Shown one piece after another: positions 37,637 to 49,439 of a stretch of 64,000 nucleotides of DNA. This stretch comes from Moniliella sp. 'wahieum'. Taxonomy: Eukaryota; Basidiomycota; Moniliellomycetes; Moniliellales; Moniliellaceae. The notes under the pieces were generated by a model, which saw only the letters and a list, made by a program, of their open reading frames with translations, was not told where the DNA came from and made no database searches. The number at the start of each line of letters is the position of its first letter. Positions within the stretch are counted from its first letter, which is position 1. Both the position numbers and the translations under genes were made by a program. Location: NCBI GenBank assembly GCA_003971905.1, contig RSEE01000077.1, positions 248,001 through 312,000 on the forward strand, written 5' to 3'.

Positions 37637-39386
37637 TCATGCCCCGGAATGCGGAGCCGCACTGCCAGCCAACTGGCCAGGCACAATCAAGTTGAGAACC
37701 TGTTCGACCATCCGCGCGGCTTGTCTCCGACTAAGCGGCCCTTGGTCCAGCGCGTACCGTAGTCCTGCCAAGACGGCAGCACAGGCCGGACTGTAGCACG
37801 CGACATAGACCTCGTCCTGTTTGTCGTAGCCACGGCCGAGAAGCTGGTGATGAACGAGCTTGCGAACAATGTTCTTGTTCGTGGTGGCAGCTCCGACGAA
37901 GAGAATGTATGCGGTTCCGAGATCAATGCCTGGGACTCTTCCATGGCCGAGGCCGAGTCGGTAGCTGGGTCCGAGACGAGGCGCGAAGCCGGGCGGGCGA
38001 GGAGCCCAGACTTCGAGGCGCCAAGGGCGACACTAACGTTTTGGTCAACCCCATCCAATCGTTCTCAAGTGGTGGTAAGTCTTCTCCCCCGCTCGGTCCC
38101 GCTCGACGAGGCAGACTCTCCTTCCCTCTTTCCCGCACTGGCATCTCAATCACATCGGCCCTCTTCTTGTCGACCCGCGCCGCTTGGCGGAGCTAGGAGA
38201 AGTAGGCAGATCCAACCGCTGTGGTCGTTTTTCGCCGCGTCGACCGGGAGTGATGCCACCTCGAAGGGACGGGTGTCGTGCCGCACTGGTTCTTTGTGTT
38301 CCAACAACGGAGCCGAGTGGGTCTTGGTTAACGACCGGGCAACGTCTCCCTTGCCCGGACCCATCTCCTTGGACGACCATGCGGACCGAGCTTGGAGTTG
38401 GGTGACGCTAGAGCGAGGTAAAGGGTCGTCGGGCCGGGGAGGAAAGCGCTCGAGACTCGCTTGGGTGGGGGAGGTGGCATGGTGGAGGTGGTGGGGAATT
38501 TACGGGGTTTGGTCTTGGCACCACTTTTCGCCCCAACACCATTTCCAGGCCTTTTGTCAGCGGCGCTGTCCGCCCTGTTCCACCAGGCTCGCCAAGCTAG
38601 ACACTTGCGATGGGACAGCAAATATCGCCAGCTCTTGCGCCGAGGACGAAACTGAAGTAGTATCGGTTGGGGAAAAGCTGGTGCTGGCTTGGAAGGCGTG
38701 GTCAAAGCTTGGGATGGTTCGAGAGAGATGGACAATGTTGGTGGCATGTTTTCCGCCCGGCGCTAACTGGCACAGGCGAGATCAGCAAGCAAGAACAGGA
38801 GCGTCTAAGCAGTAGAAAGACGTACCGACGCGTCAAGGCAGAACTTGCGCTGGAAAAAGTCAATGGTGCGGTGGGCAGTGGGATCGATGAACATGCGCAT
38901 TGAGCGCGAATGTTGCCAGTGGACCGTGGCGCCTTGGACCTTTTCGCTTCTGGACCTTGATCCTGCTCGACCGCAAGTACCCTCAGTGGTCGGTGGCGCA
39001 CCATCTCCAATGCAAGGCAAAATCGGCCTCGACAGAGGGATCCTGGATGATGTCCGACTCGAGTTCGTCGTCGTCATCGTCGCCGTACAGGGCCGGGGGC
39101 TCGTCGTCGAGCAGACGCGCCGAGGGGGGACGCGATCCACTTTTTCTTTGTTTGCTGGGTGTGCGTCCCGCAGCAAGGGGGGACGCAAGAGGCATGCTGG
39201 TCGACACCAACGACACGCCTGGCAACTGCGAGCCATCCTGGAGGATGAGGTGGCCTCGCCACAGCAGGCGCGCTCGGGCGCGTGAGGCGGTCGACAGAGC
39301 GCGCGACCCATTGGATGCCCGTGTCTCGCCCGTTCCCGCAGCGCCGCATCACGGAGCGGGGTGGCATGGGCTGTGACGTGGGCCAT
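37637..39386 (-). CDS. Uncharacterised protein, disordered with structured C-terminus
   Basis: Not recognised. The C-terminal part is clear and reads GTAYILFVGAATTNKNIVRK, LVHHQLLGRGYDKQDEVYVA and CYSPACAAVLAGLRYALDQG, ending PGQLAGSAAPHSGA with stop at 37637-37639; it looks like a folded alpha/beta segment. The middle is Ser/Pro/Lys-rich (HLSRTIPSFDHAFQASTSFS near 38720). The upstream part has an acidic stretch LYGDDDDDELESDIIQDPSV near 39060 and WQHSRSMRMFIDPTAHRTID near 38900. Frames switch at least four times, so exons and start are not fixed, and two genes are possible. It lies head-to-tail upstream of nothing obvious; SPB1 follows on the same strand. Confidence 0.4.
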
Positions 39387-39712
39387 GGCTCACGGGGGGG
39401 GGAGAGAAACAAGTCAGCGGTGGTGGTGGACGTCTCCCGCCCCACCTAGACCCAAATTGGATGGACTAACTGCTTACGTTTCAATCATCAATCGTGACGC
39501 GTAAACGAACCAGCCCGACTCGCTCGGTGGGACGTGCTACTTAGACGATGATGGCCGCCAGATTTGGCTGGGGCGCCTGGGCTAGCACGGATCAGACTAA
39601 GACCAAGGCCCAAGGCCTAAAGCTATACAGGATTGTCCTATGATCTCCCAGCCGACAACGTATGATATGAGTACAATGTAGAGCAACGCAAAGGGCGCGA
39701 TGAGGGACCACA

Positions 39713-42700
39713 TCAAGCGCGGCGCCCGTAGCCATTCGGCGTGCGGTTCTTTTTGGAGCTGGACGAGGTCTTCTTGCCCGCCTTCTGGTCCCGCCGCTTC
39801 TGGGCACGCAGCTCCTTCTTGCCGCGCGAGTCGACCATGCGATACCGGCCCTTGACTCCCTTGGGCCGCCCCTGCAGTCCGCGGTTGGATCCGCGAGCCA
39901 CAATCGTCTTGATCTCACGGTCAGGCATCTTCTTGGACGCCTTGCCAAGAATCTTGGCGACCGAACCCGCCTTCTCACGCTCGTTGAGTTCTCCATTGGC
40001 CGCAGAATCCTCCGCGACAACCTTCGGCGCGTTTCCGCGCCTTCTCCAGCCTCCGCACGGCGCGCATCTTTTTGCGAGCCTTAGCCTCCGCCACCTTTTT
40101 GATGGGGCGGGCATCGAGCGCGCGCTGCTTGGCACGGATTGCCTCAACGGCTCCTTAGTGATAGGAATATTGGCCTTGTAATGCACGCCCTCGTCTTCCA
40201 GAACCAAGAAGGGAGGCCATCCTTATCAGCAAACGCACGCTTGTTGAAGCCCTCGTCAACCAAGTCTGTCTTGGTCTTCTCCTTGTTGACCAATTGTCGT
40301 GCCAATTGGACCGCCTCGGCAGTGGTAAGACCACGTTGTTGGATCAACCGTTGCTTTGCCTCATCCTCATCCGAGTCCTCGAATGCCCACTCGCCTGCCG
40401 AGGGCTGGAAGTCGGGAGCACGAGGAACCACTTCAAAGTCATCTTCCTCCTCCTCCGAAGCAGGGTAGAGCCATCCTCCTCCTCACCATCCTCCTCTTCC
40501 TCCTCTTCGACGTCCGAGAGCTCCTCCTCCTCCTCCTCCTCGTCAGACTCTTCCGTGTCAGCCTCGTCATCATCCTGTGCGTCGAACTTGGCTAGATCCT
40601 TGAACAAGGGGTTGTCGAACCATAGGTTGGCTTCCCGCGACAAGTCGGCCTTTTTCTTCTTGCCTTGCAGTCCGTGACCAACGTAGCTGACGTGATCGCA
40701 TCTTCCGCCTCGGCCTTGGAACGCTTGCGTTTCTCCTCGGCCTCGCCTTAATCTGAGCCTGACGCATGGCCTCCACGCGCGCCGCCAGTTCGTCTTCCTC
40801 GTCCTCGCATCGTCCGAATCGTACGTCTCCTCCAGTTCTTTGCGAGACATGTGACCAGCGTAGCCACCTTCATTCATCCTTCTCGTCGTCATTCTCCTCA
40901 TCATCATCCTCGGCCCAGACTCTTTGTCTGATCCCGACTTGATTCCGTACCATTCCTCATCCTCATTGGCACGGTTCTTGTCCTTCTTCTTGGCCTCAGC
41001 AGCACGGAACTTGCATCCCGCTCCGCCCTGCGCTGCTTCCACGCCTCGAACCCACCATCGGCTTCATTCTCGAGACGAGCAAGTTTACGCTCCCGCTCTT
41101 CATCCGAGTCGAGGGCAACGTCCTCTTCCTCAGATTCTGACTCTGACGACTCGGCTTCGGACGACAAGAGTGCATCCATGTCAGCCCATCCCGCGTTTCT
41201 TCTTCCTTCTTTGGTCCGTTGAATGCGCTCCTCCTCATCCAGCTGGAACATCGCCCGATCGGTCTTTGCCGGCCAGCGCCTCATCGTTAATGTCATCGGC
41301 CAGATCCATCGGCGTGCCCATCTTGAGTTGCAAACGCAACGTTTCGCGCGGGCCTTGGTCTCATTCTTGTGCTTGCGAGCCCTGCGCAAGGCAACAAGGC
41401 GCTCCTCATGCAAACGCTTCATCTCCTCGTCAAGGACTTGGTCCTCGTTCATGTTGGCCAACCGAAGCTTCTCCGCCTCTTCTTCGGCACGGGCCTTGGC
41501 CTCGGTCATGGCAACCTTCTGCTCAGGGGTCAATTCCAATCCAATTTCTTGGCGCACAAGCGAACGCCACTTGAGCAGGAAGCGTCATCGCCCTTGCCCA
41601 GCACGCGTAGATCCTCCGCCATGCTGCGCGCACATCACCCGTGGTGGCCTCACTGGCAGCAATGACCCCATCCAACGCACTGGTGTCAGAAATATCGAAC
41701 TTGGCTTGCCGGGGGTAGGTCGGCCTTAGCAGCTAGATCCGGCGCAGCGGACGCTGCCGAGGCGGGGGGGGTGAGGGCGTTGTAGGTCCCAGGATGCCGA
41801 CGGGTCAGAAGAAATGATGAACTCGCGCGAAGAAACCGACTTGTGCAGAGGATGGCACCATCTTCGTACCCTTCACGCTTGCGCTTGCGCGTTTCAGGTC
41901 AACACATTGGCATGTGCGTTGTGAGCGAGGCGGGCAGTGGATGCAAGGTCTTGGAAGTCGTCACAGCGGGCTCGTTGGAATCTTGTCACCTGCGTGACTG
42001 ACAACGGTCTTGTCATCCCCAGTAATAGAGGCGTTGACATCCAACTCCTTGAAGACGTACTTGGGGTTGAGGAACTTCGGGTCGATCCGGCGGGGCGCCT
42101 TGAAGCCACGGCAGACGACGAACGTCTCAGCGGATACGTACGGGAAGAAGGGGGCTTGGTCACCTCAACCTTGTCGAAGAGTTGGCTGAAGACCCAGATC
42201 AAGGCATTGTAGTCACGCGAGCGGAAAACCTTGGTAACAAAAACACCATTAGGAACCAGAAACTCGACGGCAGTTGAGGGCTTGGAGGGTAAGTTCATTC
42301 TGCGTGTACGCGTCTTGAACCCAAGCAGCACCAACATTAGGAGCACCATGTGAAGCACACTGTATTATCGCATTGTGGTCAGTGGTTAGGAAGGCATCAA
42401 ATGAGATTTGGTTAACGCACCAGTCCGCTTTCCAGTCTTTGAGCTCGTTCTTGATCAGCTCGCGGCAGCGGTAGGAGTTTGATGTCCTCGGCGAACGTAA
42501 CGCAAACGAGGAATAGGCTTAATGGGGACAAGATCAACGCCGACAATGAGGGATCCAGGCGGCATCTGAACGGCTGGCAACCTGGAGCCAACCGCCGGGG
42601 GCAGCACAAAGATCGATAGTGCAGCGGGCCTTCTCGAGAAACGCAAAACGCTTGTTAAGATGAACCAGCTTGAAGGCAGCACGAGAGCGGTAACCTGGCT

Positions 42701-42765
42701 CCTTGGCCATCCAGTAAAGCGGTCCAACGGCCCTTGGCCGACTTTTTCTCAGCCTTGCGTGCCAT
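39713..42765 (-). CDS. SPB1: rRNA 2'-O-methyltransferase SPB1
   Basis: Nucleolar AdoMet-dependent methyltransferase acting on 27S pre-rRNA during 60S assembly. Start ATG at 42763-42765 ([14 protein letters not shown]). The FtsJ-type domain shows [37 protein letters not shown] (SAM loop), [52 protein letters not shown] and [18 protein letters not shown]. An intron at 42360-42420 (GTGCGT donor, CAG acceptor) joins AD to CVLH in phase. After it come [40 protein letters not shown], long Asp/Glu/Ser-rich acidic blocks (41.1 and 40.5 kb), [11 protein letters not shown], and the C-terminal signature [20 protein letters not shown] with a basic tail ending at 39713. About 1,000 codons, slightly longer than yeast SPB1 (841). 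Many frame changes despite strong homology make this a good indicator of indel errors. Confidence 0.93.
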
Positions 42766-45270
42766 GGGGGGAAGTGGCGCCGACAAGGTGTTGGTTTTGA
42801 GAAGGTGAGGGCTGCCCAACCCACCCTCACAGAGCCACATCCGCGCTCCTTTTTTCGGCCACGCAAAAATTGGGGGCGAACAGCTGCAGCGGAATTGGGC
42901 TCAGCACCGTCCGATCGAATGCACCGGTCTGGGGAGCCTTGTCACCGGTGGCCGAGGGCCGGTGACAACCCTAAGGTGAGGCGGCCCATGCACATATTCC
43001 CACACGCCCGTAGCAAGCACTGGCCCACTTCGGCCTGCAGCGGACGGTGAGGAAAAGGCTCAAGCACACAAGGCCACAGCCAGTACTCAATATACGTCGA
43101 CTCCGGGTGTTGTATATAGTTAACCATAACCAATGGTAACAGCGATAATCGATCTAATCATTGACAACGTAACTGAGTATCGCTCCCAGAACTAGAACTT
43201 CCATAACAACGGTGTAAGCGGAGATAGTGTTGTTAAAACGATATGAAGAGATGTATAAAGACGGGGAGCACACTGTGTTGATATTATGATGTCGATCCAT
43301 CAGGCTTAGTATTAGAGTACTATAATACTGTGGTAGCGCATCCACGATAACGCGATAACGCGCGGAAGAGGAGAGCGACATGGTTGTTCTGGGGCGATTC
43401 AGTTGGTTCCGGGGAAGTATAGACAGCCCCCACATCGTAGATCTCTAATCGAAACACACGTCAGGTCCCGTTAGACCAGCAAAGTCGCCATCAACGGCAA
43501 AATGACCTTAATGGTCCATGATCCACGCGGCAGATCTCCTCCGCAGCCGGCGATCCATGCCCACACACACAGGCCCAATGTGATGCTACGATGCTCCCTA
43601 CCCACTGCGTCTAATTTGGGGCGAAACCCTTCATCTGTGCTGCGCACCGACGGGACAGTGTCTATTAGAAGCTCTGGAAAACACCGCTCTGCCTTCAATA
43701 TTCAATAGGCCTTATGTTGATCCCCTCTACTGGAACCAGCTCTAAAATGGTATCTCAGTAGTCTACTTCTGTTATATCACTGTGCAGCGTCAGGCCCTCA
43801 TGTGTGCGGTGCTGAAGGCTGAAGGGCACTGTGTGAGGACTACTGAGCGCGGACCGGATCTCAACAGATAAGATCGATGATCGATGGTCGATGATCTCAG
43901 AAAAGATAAGCCAAAAACGCATCCTGCCCACGTCGGAGTGGCAACCACCGGACGCTGTTATACCTCCGACGCACAGTCTTCTTTTCGTGTCGCACCCTTC
44001 GCATTGTTTGAGAGCAACAAAAATGTACAAAAATGTACTTTTTTGTTGTGTAAGTTCATGCATGAACATGTAATTAAGGATGCTTTTTGAGAGCCGCTCC
44101 TCCCGAGCCCATGCAGCTCTTGGTCAGTTCAGAGGCGGCTGAGCTCTCTCGGCGCTCAGCGTTTTCTTCCTTCGAGCACGCAACCGCAACAAATATACAT
44201 TAGAGCCTTATTCCCACAGCAAAATGAATACGTGATTATCTAGAGCTCTCTCTTCTCCCTATACAAAAACCCTGCCGAAGGCCGTAAACGCGTGTATCCC
44301 GAAACCGCGGGGAACCGGGGGTAACTTGTATACCCCTCCCCGGTAACTGTATCATCCTCTTACTCCGTCCGTATCGGTCGCGGCTTGTAAATCAGAGACT
44401 CGCTCAGCGCTGAGGCTCAGCGCTCAATGCTCATCTCGATCTCATCTATCTCACCTCTCAGATCTCATCCCTCATCCGGGGTGTGACGATTGCTCGTACC
44501 GACGTACAATAGTTCGAAGGAGGCCAGTGGGGCCTCCAGCTCAGGACGCTCTGCCCCGCTCGTTCCGCTTTTCCAAATAGGATGTAGCGCGGTGCGTGTG
44601 AACCATAACAATGAGAGCGTGGTGTGCATGTGTGAGAAGCGCTGGGCCCGATGTGGATAAACCAAAACTCCACAAAAAGTGGGACTCCTCACAGTGTGAA
44701 GGGTTGTTTCCAATGCTCAAAAAAGCATTTGTCGGCCGCGTCTTGATGTTATATAGTACCCACGTGTGTTATGTGGCCACAAGCCTTGTCGCATCCGCTT
44801 CTGCTCCCAACAGGGTCGAATTAGAAGCAACTCCTCCCGGGGTTCCACAGGCATTTTGTCTGGTTTCTTCGTGTATATTATGCACCTTCCGGGGGGGGAC
44901 GCAAAACCGTACTAGCCTATTTAGTGCCCGAACTAAGATCACCATAGTCCTCAAGGCCTTAAAAGCCTCTCAAAACCCACTATGCCTCTCACTCGTCTCG
45001 CTCCACAGGGTCATTTTCTACTAATCTGTGACAGAGATGCTGTGGCCTGTTGGGTGGCCGGTGGTGGCCGGTGGCCCTAGGACGCCGCCCGGCAAACGCT
45101 GTTCATGTGATCCGCTTGGGTGATCATCGAGATCATTGGTTGATTAATGATTGCCAGCTTCCTCCTACCTCCTCTTGAAGCTGGGAGGGAGACAGGTATC
45201 GAATATCGGGATGTGGCCCTGCATGTGACATGTGCATGTGACGTGTGACGGGTGATGCTCACGAGGAAGG

Positions 45271-45370
45271 GTTGCCAGTTTAGGTAACAGGTAACCGAAA
45301 TAACCGGGTACCGGTTACCGATTATCGATTACTCAGTACTCACGGGTAACATGGTAACATGGCAACACCA
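45271..45370. repeat. GGTAACCG / GGTTACCG / GATTATCGATTAC cluster
   Basis: About 100 bp with at least six GGTAAC or GTTACC units plus GATTATCGATTAC (45320-45332). The same 13-mer, also next to CCGGTTACCG, occurs in the isochorismatase-eL43 spacer at 25032-25044. Confidence 0.6.
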
Positions 45371-45474
45371 CAGTAACACAGTAAGTAGGTACACTCCAAA
45401 ATGCGTGATGTATGTTCCCTGCTCCAGTTACCGGCTACCAAAATACAATCGATCTCAACTGCCACAGACCTTCG

Positions 45475-45566
45475 AGGCTCTCTCAAGCGCTCAGCTGAGC
45501 CTCAAGCACTCAGCTTGAGCCAGCTTGAGCGCGCCTTGAGCGCTTAAGCTCAGCGCGCTGAGCCGG
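45475..45566. repeat. Cluster of CTCAGC / GCTTGAG palindromic units
   Basis: Repeated GCTCAG, GCTGAGC and CTTGAGC units with many self-complementary pairs. Similar clusters are at about 25209-25245, 30957-31010, 44133-44165 and 44398-44430. Confidence 0.55.
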
Positions 45567-47094
45567 CCTTTCCCCATCAACAGTAGTTTGCATGTGCATG
45601 ATGCATGACAAGATCTAAGAGACTATAGAGGCGGCAGTTTACAAAATTGAGGACTGTGTGGACCTAGCGGCCCAAGTCCGGCGGCCGGTGGTGGCGCGGT
45701 GAAGACGGTCTAAAACGTTACACGTCAAACGTTTTATACCGCACACTCACAACAGCACACCCAGTTCTACTCAGTGCTCCCGTGTGCTCAGTACACTCTT
45801 CGGGTACTCAGGTGGTGCACTGAACATGTCACACGCGTGACGTGTGACAGAGGGTATTGCCTGGTACGGCAGGTCTGGACACTGCCGGGGCCTTGTGCCG
45901 TCCCTTCTCGGCAATGTGTGGTGCCGGGCTTGGGAGGCTTGGGTCCATGCACGATACGGAACGCTGATCTCAGCGATGATCGGTGATCGATCATCCACCC
46001 TTCCAACGAACACTTGCCTGAAGCAGAAAGGATCGGATCCAATGTCTCGAAAATCTGTTGGTGGAGGGGCACAGCAAACCTAGGCCCTAATTGTGACTAC
46101 TATGTACCGCCGCCTTTTTTCGTCTTCAGGGATCGAAGCGATCCTAGTGATCTTCCCTGGGATCCGAGGACTGACTCTGGCCGCTGTGACTATAGGACTG
46201 GCGGTCTATGTAGGACTCGTGACTGTGATCACAAATAGTACTGTAACATGTATAACACACAGAAGACGGGATATAGTGTGTGACCGGTGACCTCTTGGCT
46301 GCATGTGGGATACTCGATACGCTACCATCCTGCGTCTTACAGCGCTCAACGACAGTATAGGTCCGACCCCCCCTCCCCTTCCAGGTATCCCTTAAACGGA
46401 AATCTTAAACGTCCATCTCCTGCCGGCCGGCACCAGGCTCCCGACGGCACACCCTCTCTGTTACAATCCCAGGTCCCATTTATTATTTTGGCGTTGGATG
46501 AGATTGAGAGACAATGTCAGGAGTGAGAAGATGATCGATGACATGCAAAAGATCGGGTGGTGTGGTCGCACTTACGTGTCGTAATTTCTCGGCTGGACCT
46601 AACGCCCCGCCCGTTGAACTCATTTTGCCGTCTGTGTCCCTCCGACCCCTCTTGTCCGTGCTGCTGTGGTGGCTTTCGGTGGCTACAGATGTTTTCATCC
46701 ACCCTCCCCCTTGGGTTGCCGGTGACGTGGTGGGTAGGTGTGTATCGAGTATCGATATCTGGCGTTTAGTGCTACCTTCACACGCCATCATGCATCAGAT
46801 CTGTCCGATCTCTCAGATCTCAGGAACAGTCAATAGTCAATGAGTAATGAAGGCACTGCGAGTGTGCATGTGAGAAGACCCAGTCGGGAACACAACGACC
46901 GACGAAGATGTTGTCGGCGTGACAAAATACGTGGGAAGGGGGATGTATATATAGTAGCCGTTTCGGTTTCCACGCGCGCGAAACATATTCGCGAGTGGTA
47001 TCCTCACCATCACCTTCTCTCTCGCTTTCCTTTTGGCTGTCGGTCGGCTCTGCAATTATTCCCCTCCGGTTACTCCAACCGCTTTTCTGTCGTC

Positions 47095-49439
47095 ATGCCT
47101 CCCTCTTGGCCGCTGGCTCCGCCCCCTTCAGCTTTGGATCTCATGCGCTCCAACACGCCCAGTCCGTTGCCTACACCCAACGGGGGATCGACCCGCTCAT
47201 CAACATCGCATGAGAATATGTTGATGCTATTGATCCTTCGCCCTCGTCACCGAAAAAGCTCGTTCGCCAGTCCTGGCGACTACCTCTCGCCCACGAGGTC
47301 ATGGTCTCGGGCCAAGTCGATCGTTCCTTCTTCCTCCTAGGCCCCAGCACTGCTTGGGACGTCGTCTGCGGCTTTGAGTGTCTCAAGCAGCTGGACAAAC
47401 TCCCAATGGACTCCTGCTGTGTCTGCGGAATTCCTCACCAAGGCATCTCAAGCGTCAGGTTACTCCTCTTCTGGATTGGACTTGCCTACACTCCCGCTCC
47501 ACCCGGGATCCCGCCCGCAACATGCTCCCCGTTCTGATTCAAGCGCAAGTAAAGAGTCCAAGTTCTCCCAGATCCAAAAGAAAGACTTGAGCCAGGAGAC
47601 GGTGCTAGATGGTTCTGCATGTCCCACCAGAGCAAAGCGCCCTTGGTGGCTCAGATCCCTCTCCACTCCGGTGCGGGAACAACCTATTCGGGCCAAGAAG
47701 CTGTACACCGAATTGGAGAAGGTTCAATCGTCTCGGGTTGCGCTGCGCCGCCGTCGCTGGGTAGTGATTGCGGCCATTGCTCTTGCAATCGTCGTCTTCA
47801 TTACGGCTTTGGGCGTTGGCTTGGGGGGGGGTTGAAGAAGAAGCATCATCCGCACAATCAACCTGCCCTACCTTCCCTCAGTACTGCCGACAACTTAGTG
47901 GACGACAGCCAGGCTGGCCTGTTGCAAAACGGTGCCTACCATACGTCATACACTAATGTGAGCAGTGCCCTGCAGTTTAACGCAGCTGCAACGTTTACGT
48001 TTGCCTCAGCTCCACCAGCGGGTGGAGCGGACGTGGTGTTACAGCAAGGTACGGGGACGGACATGCATGGATTCGGGGCATCCATGACAGACGCTTCGGC
48101 CATAGTCCTCACCCAACTAAAAGTTGCCAACTTGCGGACCTACCAAGCGACGCTGAAAGCATTGTTTAATCGTCGTTCAGGCATGAGCGTCCTTCGAATT
48201 CCAATTGGAGCCACTGACTTTTCCACTCACACCTATACTTGGGCCGACAGTCAAGCAGGGGGGGTAAACGCCACCCCTTCTGCCGCCTTGGCCAACTTGA
48301 ATGCCCAGCCCGCCATTGAAACCATCTTTCCTGTTCTCCGAGATATTTTGGAGGTCAACCCAGATATCAAGTTCATGATCCTTCCTTGGAGTCCACCGGC
48401 GTGGATGAAAAAGTGGGGAACACTTGAGGGCGGGCCATTGGCGGCAAATGCGACCAACTATGTGGTGGAATACCTGGCCCAGTCGGCCAAGGCGTTTACT
48501 CAGGCGGTTGGAGTACAACCGTGGGCGTTGAGTGTACAGAATGAACCTACCAACCCGACCTCTATCCCTCTGCACTCATCTCTCCTGACCAAGAGCTAAC
48601 TCTCCTCGCTATGCTGCGTGGGCGCATGGCTGAGTTGGGTATGGGCAACACCAAATTGGTGGGATTGGAGGATGATACGGTATACTACACAACGGCTCTT
48701 CACCTGCTCAATAACAATGCGTCAGCTGTCGATGCTATCAGCTGGCATTGTTACAACGGTGGCTACATATGATCGATACCGTATGTGCATTCACCTTTTG
48801 CTTTTTTGACCACGGTACTGAGTACTCTCATGATTTTGTCTCTTTTCTGGCCAAACACAGTTCACTTCGGATGCCAAGGATCTGATGAATGGAAAAGAGC
48901 TGTTCTTTACTGAATGTTCAGGACTTGCTGAAAACTCCCCCTACGAACAGGAGTGGGTGAGCAGCGCTCAATGGTGGATGACCCAACTGCTGCTCCCCAT
49001 CATGGAACGCAACTTCACTGTTGCACTAGCCTGGAACATTGCTTTGGACAACAATTTTGGACCCCGGTTGCCCGGCGCGTACTGTGACAATTGCTTTGGG
49101 GCGATCCAAGTTGAAGGGAAAGAGGCGTACACTGCATCGCCTCAGCAGGCTTTATTGGCCCACTTGGCCTTGGCCAGTGCCAACCTGACACGCTTCGGGG
49201 GTGGGGCAGCACACCATACACCCGTTTATTTGTCTTCTTCTCAAGCGCAAGACTGCTTGCTGGCCAGCGCCTTTACGGCTCCTTGGGGGCGCGCAGCCAA
49301 TGTCACCAACCGGTATGGTCTCGTGATGCATAACACGTGCAGCAACCTTACCGAGATTAGCGTTGCGATGGAGACCACAGGCCAAGCCGAAACGCTCCAA
49401 GTGCCGTACGGTGTATCTACGTTTGTATGGTCATCTTGA
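47095..49439 (+). CDS. GH30 glycosidase with N-terminal membrane anchor
   Basis: Glycoside hydrolase family 30; fungal members are endo-beta-1,6-glucanases or glucocerebrosidase-like enzymes acting at the wall. Start ATG at 47095-47097 (MPPSWPLAPPPSALDL). A cytosolic Ser/Pro-rich segment of about 220 codons precedes one transmembrane helix, RRRWVVIAAIALAIVVFITA, at about 47750-47830, so it looks like a type II membrane protein. The catalytic part shows DMHGFGASMTDASAIV, GMSVLRIPIGATDFS, FMILPWSPPAWMKKWGTLEG, then ALSVQNEPTN (acid/base Glu). After AISWHCYNGG and an intron at 48781-48860 (GTATGT...CACAG) comes FTSDAKDLMNGKELFFTECS, with Glu of TECSG as nucleophile. The C-terminal beta-domain ends VPYGVSTFVWSS at 49439. 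One more G at 48758-48759 restores the frame WLHMIDT before the intron. Frame changes near 47380, 47840 and 48590 are similar. Confidence 0.88.
48781..48860 (+). other. Intron of the GH30 gene (80 nt)
   Basis: GTATGT donor and ACACAG acceptor. It lies between the histidine segment WHCYNGG and the nucleophile exon. Confidence 0.8.

Larger units (their letters stand above)
42766..47094. other. 4.3-kb gene-poor region
   Basis: No credible gene. It contains the SPB1 and GH30 promoters at its two ends. Between them lie many short palindromic motifs: GGTAAC/GTTACC units (43118-43140, 44316-44350, 45271-45370), GATCGATG/ATCGAT strings (43860-43890, 45965-45995), CTCAGC clusters (44133-44165, 44398-44430, 45475-45566) and GTGACGTGTGAC-type strings (45225-45255, 45830-45850). 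No tandem array or coding trace of a mobile element was seen. Confidence 0.45.
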
